Of a stretch of 5,311 bases of DNA, positions 1 through 5,311 are shown piece after piece. The stretch is taken from contig URYM01000144.1 in assembly GCA_900552095.1 (NCBI GenBank), positions 1-5,311 of the forward strand, in the 5' to 3' direction. Positions within the stretch are counted from its first letter, which is position 1. Each line of letters starts with the position of its first letter. Below the pieces are notes generated by a model, which saw only the letters and a list, made by a program, of their open reading frames with translations, was not told where the DNA came from and did not search any database. The position numbers and the translations under genes were made by a program. The DNA is from an uncultured Blautia sp. (lineage in GTDB: Bacteria > Bacillota > Clostridia > Lachnospirales > Lachnospiraceae).

Positions 1-1056
1 CAGAAAACCATTAAAAATCTCCCCCACTTCCGCTTCCTTCATCCGGGGAAGAAACTTTTCATTTCTGTAATTGACCGTACAGATCAGATCCTGTTCTCCT
101 GCCTCTTCCTTCCAGGCAAGATAGGGATAATCGCCAAGACGCAGCTGTTCCTCCAGCTCTTTTTTCAGCCTGAGACAAAGCGTCTGGAACACTTCTTTTT
201 CTCGGACTGACACCATAACCGGCTGCAGGTTGACGTACATACCCAGGCGGCCAAGCTGGGAATAACGCCGGTTCCCCAGCACCCTTCCCATCCTTATGGT
301 CTCCTGCGGACTTAAAGCATACAGCACAGAAGCGGCTGCGGCAAAAAAGAGACTCTCTGTAGTCACCTTCCACGCGCTCTTTTTTTCCAGAACCTTCAAA
401 AAAAGTGTCTCCGGCAAATCGCCCCTTACTTCCCCCGCCCTGCCGTCTGCCCGATGGGCAAGCGGCTGTCTTCCATCGGTTTCTGCCGGAGCATGAAGCC
501 TGTACCAGGTTCTGGCTCTCTTCCAGTCTTTCTGTTCCCAGATCTTTTCCTCCAGTTCCAGAAGCGCCGAACGATCTTCTTTCTCTTCCTTTTCTCCCTC
601 CAGATACAGCTGCTCCTGCTTCTGTAAAAACAGTTTGATCGACATGCCGTCCAGTATAAGATGATGAAAACTGCCGTACATGCAAATTCCTTTTTTCAGT
701 CTGACATAGCGCCATTCAAAAAGCGGCGCATCTTCCCAGTCCTCCTCTCGGCGCATCCAGCCTTCCATGACCGGCAATGCTTCCTCCAGCGTATATTCTG
801 AAAAATCTTCTCTGGGAAGCACATAATCCGTATTCTTCTTTTCATAAAACTTTCCATTTCTCCCCGCCCTGAGCCGAAGCAGCGGAAACTGCCGCAGCAT
901 TTGGTTTTGCACCTGATTCCAGCGTTCATAGGAGGTCATGGTTTCCGTATAGAAATAACCGCCCTCTTTTCCAATCGGTTTTTTCCCATACATCATGCAC
1001 AGATTGCGAATATTCTGCTGATAAGGAGACATCTTCCATACTGCTTTACTGTTCAA
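1..1056 (-). CDS. Condensation-domain protein (NRPS-type), 3' end outside window
   Basis: From the TTG at 1054-1056 there are 352 codons without a stop, open at the left edge. The protein begins almost directly with a condensation domain, the enzyme fold that joins an acyl or aminoacyl group on one carrier protein to an amine or hydroxyl on another. Visible motifs: MSPYQQNIRNL (9-19), matching the opening S-x-x-Q motif; FPLLRLRAG (57-65), matching the LR(T/L)xF region; the catalytic HHLILDG (131-137), with the second His (132) as the usual catalytic residue and Asp136 intact; and GRVLGNRR (257-264) and LGMYVNLQPV (271-280), matching the later NR and GxFVNT motifs. A condensation domain is usually about 430-450 residues, so the visible part lacks its end. 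Whether adenylation or carrier domains follow cannot be seen. Acidic, Lys-rich insert EGEKEEKEDR (about 153-162) follows the active site. Start and stop overlap with the phosphatase gene implies co-expression. Alternatives in the same superfamily are carrier-independent acyltransferases; the fold call is strong, the product is unknown. Confidence 0.9.
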   Translation of the reverse strand, partial: MNSKAVWKMSPYQQNIRNLCMMYGKKPIGKEGGYFYTETMTSYERWNQVQNQMLRQFPLLRLRAGRNGKFYEKKNTDYVLPREDFSEYTLEEALPVMEGWMRREEDWEDAPLFEWRYVRLKKGICMYGSFHHLILDGMSIKLFLQKQEQLYLEGEKEEKEDRSALLELEEKIWEQKDWKRARTWYRLHAPAETDGRQPLAHRADGRAGEVRGDLPETLFLKVLEKKSAWKVTTESLFFAAAASVLYALSPQETIRMGRVLGNRRYSQLGRLGMYVNLQPVMVSVREKEVFQTLCLRLKKELEEQLRLGDYPYLAWKEEAGEQDLICTVNYRNEKFLPRMKEAEVGEIFNGFL

Positions 1057-3140
1057 TTTTTCTCCTCCTTGCCTGTCTGAAGCTGCAGCGTCAGCACATT
1101 CCATTCATCCTGCCGGTGATAAGTCACCCGATCCATCGTCTTTTTCACAATAAAAATCCCAAGTCCCCCAATCGTCCGCTCTTCCAGCGCCGCTTCCACA
1201 TCCGGCTGCGCCTGCTCCAGAGGATTGTAGGGTTTTCCATTATCCCGGAAAATCAGGGTGATCACTCCGTCTTTGACGCTGCACATGATCACTGCTCTTT
1301 GAGCTCCGCTGTAATACGCCAGATTCGAGTAAATCTCATCTACCGCAATATTCAGCTTTCTGACTGCTTTTGCGGAAATCTGTGCTTTTAGCAGAAACTG
1401 CTCCACAAATTCCTCTGCCGGTCCGATACTTTCTGGTTCGGGATAAAATTCCATAGAGTTTCTCTCTGCCATCTTCAGCACCATCATCGTAATATCATCA
1501 AACTGAGGCGCTTCCCCCGCAAATCTGTCGATTCCTTCCTTCAGATGCTCCAGAAGCTTCCGGCAGGAAAGTTCCGGCTGTTCATTTAATGCCTGCAGCA
1601 TCCGTTCTGTGCCAAACAGATTATTCCCTGAATCAGCGGCTTCCGTCACACCGTCCGTATAAACAAAGATACTGTCCCCGGGATTGAGCAAAACCTCATA
1701 TTCCCGGTATCGTGCCTCTTCCATCGCTGCCAGGACAAGCCCATGGCGATCTTTTAACAGTTCAAAAATACCCTCTTTTCTCCGAATGACCGGGTACTCA
1801 TGTCCCGCATTGGCGCAGAGCATTTTCCCAGAAGAAAGTTCCAGAACTCCAAGCCATACCGTAACAAACATTTCCGCGTCATTCTTTTCACAAAGCTGAC
1901 GGTTAACTTTTTCCAGTGCCCGAGCCGGCGCATCTCCCGCCCGGACGGCGTTTTTAAGGAGTGTTTTCGCGATTACCATGAACATTGCAGCCGGAATCCC
2001 CTTGCCGGATACGTCTGCCATGACCAGAGCCAGATGATCTTCGTCCACAAAAAAGAAATCATAGAAATCTCCTCCCACTTCCTTTGCCGGAGTCATAGAC
2101 GCATAGATATCGAATTCCCCCCTCTCAGGAAACGCCGGAAAAATCCCCGGCAACATGGAAGCCTGAATGTGTTTGGCCACATCCAGTTCCGCGCCGATTC
2201 TCTCCCGCTCCGCGGTCGCCGCTGTCAGCTCTTCAATATAACTGCTGATCTCCTGTTCCATCTGCTTAATGCTGTTAAAAAGTTTTTCCACCTCATCTCC
2301 TGTATGGATGTCCAGTTTCTGCAGATTCGTAATCTTATTGCCCTGCTTCTTTTTATCTTTTACATAAGCTTCCGCCGCCTCAGAGAGCTGATTGATGGGG
2401 CGGACTACCCCTCTGTTTACCGCCTTTATACAAAGAAACATCACCAGAATCGTCACAATACTGAAAAGGAGGCACAAATGCAGCAGATAATCGTGTCTCT
2501 CCTCCATAACTTCATTCATAGACACATCTGTCATCACATGAGCAACCGCCTGCCCATTTTCATCAAGAACCGCCGCGCCTGCTGTAGACAGCCATCCGTA
2601 CTCCTCCGTGTCGGTAATATAGGCGGGAAATCCCTTTTCCGGCGTTTTCATAGCCTCATAATTCTGCTCATAGATAATGTCCCAGGTTCCGGCAGGGCAT
2701 CCGCTCTCTGAATTATCTGCATCAATAAGATACACGCAGGTCATCGTTTCGGGATCCATATAAACAATATACAGTGAACTTACTTCATTCGTTTCTTTTA
2801 TTTTATCCAGCGTCTTATACATCGCTTCGTATCCCTCATCCTTTACCTGCTCATACTGGGCAAAATAAGCCGCTTCTTCCTCTTTATTTCCAAATTCCGG
2901 TTTTGGATTTCTGCTGTAGATTTCCCAGATTTCATCCCGGTAACGCTCTACCTGTCCGGCGTCGACCACCTCTGCCGCCGTCTCCGCCACATGCATGGAA
3001 AGCGTCCGGTACTGTTCATCCATCACTTTCGCGTACATTTGATAACTGACCGTAACAAATAATACCGTCAAAACAACCGCGATTAAAAATATTCCCGTTA
3101 CCGCTTTTCTGCCCAGCGTCCATTTTCCTTTTTTTCTCAT
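1053..3140 (-). CDS. Membrane sensor protein: CACHE-like–HAMP–SpoIIE/RsbU PP2C phosphatase–HATPase
   Basis: The protein has 695 residues and starts with ATG at 3138-3140, preceded by GAGGG four bases upstream and overlapping the region of the previous stop. Order of parts: a short basic N-terminus; membrane helix 13-33; an extracellular region 34-216 whose end (YGWLSTAGAAVLDENGQAVA, about 181-200, then MTDVS) resembles CACHE sensor domains; membrane helix 218-241; HAMP about 243-295 beginning RGVVRPINQL; a helical linker with ELDVAKHIQASMLP (318-331), typical just before RsbU/SpoIIE domains; PP2C phosphatase about 345-557; and HATPase about 565-690. The PP2C metal residues are all present: D358 in VGGDFYD, D376 in ADVSGKG, D496 in YTDGVTEA, and D548/D549 in FDDITMMV. 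The ATPase boxes are also intact: E602 and N606 in VDEIYSN, D633 and G635 in RDNGKPYNP, and GGLG at 658-661. Known relatives dephosphorylate serine-phosphorylated STAS proteins (PP2C), while the ATPase family (RsbW/SpoIIAB) phosphorylates them, so both opposing activities sit in one chain. The ligand and STAS target are unknown. Its TGA overlaps the start of the next gene. Confidence 0.95.
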   Translation of the reverse strand: MRKKGKWTLGRKAVTGIFLIAVVLTVLFVTVSYQMYAKVMDEQYRTLSMHVAETAAEVVDAGQVERYRDEIWEIYSRNPKPEFGNKEEEAAYFAQYEQVKDEGYEAMYKTLDKIKETNEVSSLYIVYMDPETMTCVYLIDADNSESGCPAGTWDIIYEQNYEAMKTPEKGFPAYITDTEEYGWLSTAGAAVLDENGQAVAHVMTDVSMNEVMEERHDYLLHLCLLFSIVTILVMFLCIKAVNRGVVRPINQLSEAAEAYVKDKKKQGNKITNLQKLDIHTGDEVEKLFNSIKQMEQEISSYIEELTAATAERERIGAELDVAKHIQASMLPGIFPAFPERGEFDIYASMTPAKEVGGDFYDFFFVDEDHLALVMADVSGKGIPAAMFMVIAKTLLKNAVRAGDAPARALEKVNRQLCEKNDAEMFVTVWLGVLELSSGKMLCANAGHEYPVIRRKEGIFELLKDRHGLVLAAMEEARYREYEVLLNPGDSIFVYTDGVTEAADSGNNLFGTERMLQALNEQPELSCRKLLEHLKEGIDRFAGEAPQFDDITMMVLKMAERNSMEFYPEPESIGPAEEFVEQFLLKAQISAKAVRKLNIAVDEIYSNLAYYSGAQRAVIMCSVKDGVITLIFRDNGKPYNPLEQAQPDVEAALEERTIGGLGIFIVKKTMDRVTYHRQDEWNVLTLQLQTGKEEKN
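1062..1070 (-). promoter_or_regulatory. Ribosome binding site for the TTG start of the condensation-domain gene
   Basis: The minus strand reads AAGGAGGAG, then five A residues, then TTG at 1054-1056. The site lies inside the last codons of the phosphatase gene (Lys-Glu-Glu-Lys-Asn-stop). It supports TTG over the in-frame ATG eight codons later, which has no Shine-Dalgarno in front of it. The TTGA overlap of start and stop suggests translational coupling. Confidence 0.75.
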
Positions 3141-3149
3141 TTTTCCCTC

Positions 3150-4895
3150 TCAGATCCGCACAATCAGCGTATTAAATCCCTGATACCGGCGGTAAAAAAA
3201 CTCTTTGGCTTTTTGACGTACAATCAGCACGCCCATCGCGTCTACCTCTGTTCCGTCTGCCTGTTCCCCTGCTTTTAACTTTTTCCCTTCCAGAGAAAAA
3301 GGATTAAAAGCGATCGCATCGTCCCTGATATACAGCAGGAAATCCCCATCCGGCTCCGAGATCAGCGTAACCTGAATATATCCTTTTTCTTTCTTGAAGC
3401 CTTTTTCCATGATAACGGCACACAGTTCTTCTACTGTAAGATTTACAAAATAACTCTGTTTCCAGGAAGCGCCCCAGCGCTCACAGAAAACTTCCGTCTC
3501 CGTCAAAAAGCGACTCAGTTCTTCCCGGCTGCTGCCAAAAGTCCGGCGCAGCACCCGTTCCGGATCTGTCACCAGAGCCTGCTCCTTCCCCCGGTTCTTT
3601 TTCCAGATCAGAAAAAGAAACAGCGATATGACTTCGGTTACAGGAAAAAGCCACCAGAACCCTTCCAGGGGAAAAAAAGAAAAGAAGGCCGTCACAGGAA
3701 GCAGCACTGCCGCTCCCCGCAGCGTCGTCATGACAAAGGCTCCCTTCTCCCGTCCGCAGGCCTGCTCATAACTCTCCAGAAGCAGATTGATCCCTGCAAT
3801 CCCCGCTCCGGTACAGTAAACCTGCAGGGCATATACCCCCGCTTCTCCCGCTTCTTTCATACCGAACAGCGCGCAGACCTGCCTTGGGAAAAACGCAACC
3901 AGAAGAATCCCACAAAGACCAGTCAGTGAGCCAAAAAACAGCGCGTTTTTCCGTACTCTTCTCCTCCCCTCCTCGTCTTTTTCCCCTGTATAGGTGCTGA
4001 TCACAGGCTGTGCCGCCCGGGCTGTCCCCTCATACAGATACAATAAAAAGAAGGAAGCATTTTGCACCAGATCAAAAACCGCCGGCCCCAGACTCCCGGT
4101 TTTCTCCATCAGTACCCGGTTGGCCGTCAAAAGAAAAAGCATGGAGTACAGATACTGGGAAGAGGAGGCAAAACCAGCGCGAAAACTGGAAAAACAGGTT
4201 TGAAACCGGGGGGTGAACGGAAAAAGACGAAGACACCTGTTTTTCTTCCAGTAAACCGTAAGGTAACAGCCGATGGAAACCGCCTGCCCGGCCAGCGTCG
4301 CCCAGGCTGCCCCTGCCACGCCCAGATCAAGCCCCCACACCAGAAGAAAGTTAAGCCCGATATCGCTTAAATTTCCAATGGTAAAGCCCACGCCTGCCAG
4401 ACGCTGGCAGTCGTCATTTCTCAGATAGTAATTGCTGATATAGGCGAGAAAAAACAGCGGAATTCCGCCAAGGATAATCCCCGCATACGTTCCTGCCGCC
4501 TCATAAAGGATCCCGTCCTCCGGAACAGTTCCCAAAAGAGCGAGAATCTGCGGAAGAAAAAGATTCCCGGCCAGCGCAAGCCCGATCCCGAGCAGTCCTG
4601 CAGTCAGAAGAATCCCCTGAAATTCTTCCACCGCTTCTTTCTTCTTCCCTTTTGCCAGAAGCATTGCGTAGCGCACAGAGCCCCCTATGCCAAATCCGTG
4701 CATCACCACATTGATCACCATAAAAACCGGTAACGTCAGACTGATGGCGGCCAGTCCTGTGACTCCCATCTGCCTGCCCACCACCAGCGCATCCACGATG
4801 TCGCCAAAGGCCAGTCCCAGCGCAGAAATAAGAGAAGGAACCAGCTGCCTTCTCATCATTTTCGCCGTAAAATAATTCTCCTGTTTCCTTTCCAC
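3150..4895 (-). CDS. MATE-family efflux transporter with C-terminal SpoIIAB/RsbW-like ATPase domain
   Basis: The protein has 581 residues from a GTG start. Residues 1 to about 435 form a complete MATE transporter of the MepA/DinF-like type. This is an inner-membrane antiporter that exports small, often cationic, molecules using Na+ or H+ gradients. Visible family signatures are the opening LVPSLISALGLAFGDIVDAL, then VVGRQMGVTGLAAISL (about 38-53), GFGIGGSVRYAMLLAKGKKKEA (about 67-88) and the second-half helices ending near 430; about 12 hydrophobic segments fit. Ordinary MATE proteins are about 440-460 residues, so the extra ~140 residues (445-581) are an added domain. They align by eye with the ATPase domain of the next gene's product: VEELCAV (488-494) at the N-box, RDDAIAFNP (524-532) at G1 and DAMGVLIV (552-559) at G2. 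Relative to an active domain, the N-box Asn is Val494, the G1 Gly is Ala527 and G2 GGLG is DAMG, so ATP binding or kinase activity is doubtful. The stop is 9 bases before the phosphatase gene. The transported substrate cannot be told from the sequence. Transporter call is firm; the role of the tail is inference. Confidence 0.93.
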   Translation of the reverse strand: MERKQENYFTAKMMRRQLVPSLISALGLAFGDIVDALVVGRQMGVTGLAAISLTLPVFMVINVVMHGFGIGGSVRYAMLLAKGKKKEAVEEFQGILLTAGLLGIGLALAGNLFLPQILALLGTVPEDGILYEAAGTYAGIILGGIPLFFLAYISNYYLRNDDCQRLAGVGFTIGNLSDIGLNFLLVWGLDLGVAGAAWATLAGQAVSIGCYLTVYWKKNRCLRLFPFTPRFQTCFSSFRAGFASSSQYLYSMLFLLTANRVLMEKTGSLGPAVFDLVQNASFFLLYLYEGTARAAQPVISTYTGEKDEEGRRRVRKNALFFGSLTGLCGILLVAFFPRQVCALFGMKEAGEAGVYALQVYCTGAGIAGINLLLESYEQACGREKGAFVMTTLRGAAVLLPVTAFFSFFPLEGFWWLFPVTEVISLFLFLIWKKNRGKEQALVTDPERVLRRTFGSSREELSRFLTETEVFCERWGASWKQSYFVNLTVEELCAVIMEKGFKKEKGYIQVTLISEPDGDFLLYIRDDAIAFNPFSLEGKKLKAGEQADGTEVDAMGVLIVRQKAKEFFYRRYQGFNTLIVRI

Positions 4896-4903
4896 CCGCT
4901 TTT

Positions 4904-4911
4904 CTCCTCCC
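4904..4911 (-). promoter_or_regulatory. Ribosome binding site fixing the GTG start of the MATE gene
   Basis: On the minus strand the sequence reads GGGAGGAG, followed by eight bases and then GTG at 4893-4895. This near-perfect Shine-Dalgarno lies in the 31-base gap after the upstream stop. It decides the start: the next in-frame ATG upstream (5096) would overlap the upstream gene by about 170 bases. Confidence 0.85.
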
Positions 4912-4926
4912 AATTCCCTTCTTTCT

Positions 4927-5311
4927 CTAAAGCCGCCGGACTTTCTGCGCGCGTATCCAGCCTCCCTGCACCGGAAAGCACTGCACGCTCTGTTTCTCTG
5001 CGGTGAAAACGCCTTCCAGAAGTCCCCATTTTTTTTCTCCCTCCATATAAATGCATTCGTATCCAAAAAAAGCGCGGAGAATCCGATCCGCTTCATCGGC
5101 CGCTGTCTCTTTGCTAAGCGGATAATCCTGCTCTTCCAGGAACGGCCAGTAAGATCCCTCTCCCTGCGGCACTGCTTTCCGATCTAGATCCGGCAGACAG
5201 GTCAGCAGTTCCCTGGTCATATCCGGAAGCAGAGCCTTTTGTTTCTCCGAAAGTGTTTTCAGATTTTCCCGCTCTCCCAGCAGAATTTCCCGCTGCAGCA
5301 AGATATCGCCC
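4927..5311 (-). CDS. Unidentified protein, C-terminal part (5' end outside window)
   Basis: The reading frame is open at the right edge. It gives 127 residues, from Gly-Asp-Ile at the edge to a TAG stop at 4927-4929. I do not recognise the family. The first 28 or so visible residues (LLQREILLGERENLKTLSEK) are charged and leucine-spaced, like an amphipathic helix or short coiled coil. A proline-rich link follows, then a segment with Trp, Gly and alternating hydrophobics near the end (EKKWGLLEGVF, VQGGWIRAQ) that looks like beta strands. No membrane segment or catalytic motif is visible. The TTG at 5301 could be read as a start, but the frame continues upstream without a stop and no Shine-Dalgarno is visible before it, so I treat the gene as partial. 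It is the first visible gene of the unit, with its stop 31 bases before the transporter start, so co-transcription is likely. The frame is supported by the absence of stops and sensible composition; the function is unknown. Confidence 0.6.
   Translation of the reverse strand, partial: GDILLQREILLGERENLKTLSEKQKALLPDMTRELLTCLPDLDRKAVPQGEGSYWPFLEEQDYPLSKETAADEADRILRAFFGYECIYMEGEKKWGLLEGVFTAEKQSVQCFPVQGGWIRAQKVRRL

Noticed and set aside
386..406. Runs of seven identical bases in coding sequence (poly-T/poly-A near 380-406, also near 5031-5037) as frameshift or slippage sites
   Set aside because: The frames continue correctly through them with family motifs on both sides, and short A/T runs are common in this kind of genome.
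59..715. A 218-codon open frame on the minus strand
   Set aside because: It lies in a different frame from the condensation-domain gene, has an Arg/Gly/Ser-rich unstructured composition and no domain motif, and the competing frame carries HHLILDG and other condensation motifs.
696..929. A 77-codon minus-strand open frame
   Set aside because: Cys/Arg-rich out-of-frame shadow of the condensation-domain gene, without a ribosome binding site or family resemblance.
1800..2711. A 303-codon plus-strand open frame
   Set aside because: It is antisense to the PP2C and sensor regions, whose catalytic motifs are all intact on the minus strand. Its product is His/Arg-rich with no recognisable domain.
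4896..4926. Possible promoter or terminator in the 31-base gap
   Set aside because: The gap is mostly filled by the Shine-Dalgarno site, and no inverted repeat with a T-run or -35/-10 pair can be made out.
4856..5056. Short minus-strand frame bridging the unknown gene and the exporter
   Set aside because: It overlaps both better-supported genes in another frame, has a Gly/Arg-rich composition and starts inside the upstream coding region without a convincing ribosome binding site.

Overview
The window looks like a piece of a Clostridia genome, most likely a gut Lachnospiraceae-type organism. This is an inference from the strong purine-rich Shine-Dalgarno sites (GGAGGAG), the use of GTG and TTG starts, the Lys/Glu-rich proteins at moderate GC, and a MATE and a SpoIIE-type phosphatase of a style common in that group. 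No taxonomic marker is present.

All genes lie on the minus strand and read from right to left as one tightly packed unit. Transcription enters from the right edge with the C-terminal 127 codons of a protein I do not recognise (4927-5311). After 31 bases comes a MATE-type multidrug/metabolite exporter with a C-terminal domain related to the SpoIIAB/RsbW ATPase fold (3150-4895, GTG start). After 9 bases comes a membrane-bound sensor phosphatase with an extracellular CACHE-like region, HAMP, a SpoIIE/RsbU PP2C domain and a second ATPase domain (1053-3140). Its TGA overlaps the TTG start of a protein that opens with a nonribosomal-peptide-synthetase condensation domain (1-1056), which runs off the left edge. 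There are no non-coding stretches longer than 31 bases. I see no terminator, promoter, RNA gene, mobile element, CRISPR array or repeat.

Taken together, the unit pairs an export pump and a peptide- or ester-bond-forming enzyme domain with two proteins carrying partner-switching modules. The phosphatase protein has intact PP2C metal residues and intact ATPase boxes, so it could both dephosphorylate and phosphorylate (or bind) a STAS-type partner. The ATPase-like domain on the transporter has lost the N-box asparagine and the G1 glycine, so it looks like a pseudo-kinase or docking domain. A plausible reading, not shown by the sequence, is that an external signal controls production and/or export of a small molecule through a STAS-domain partner encoded outside the window.
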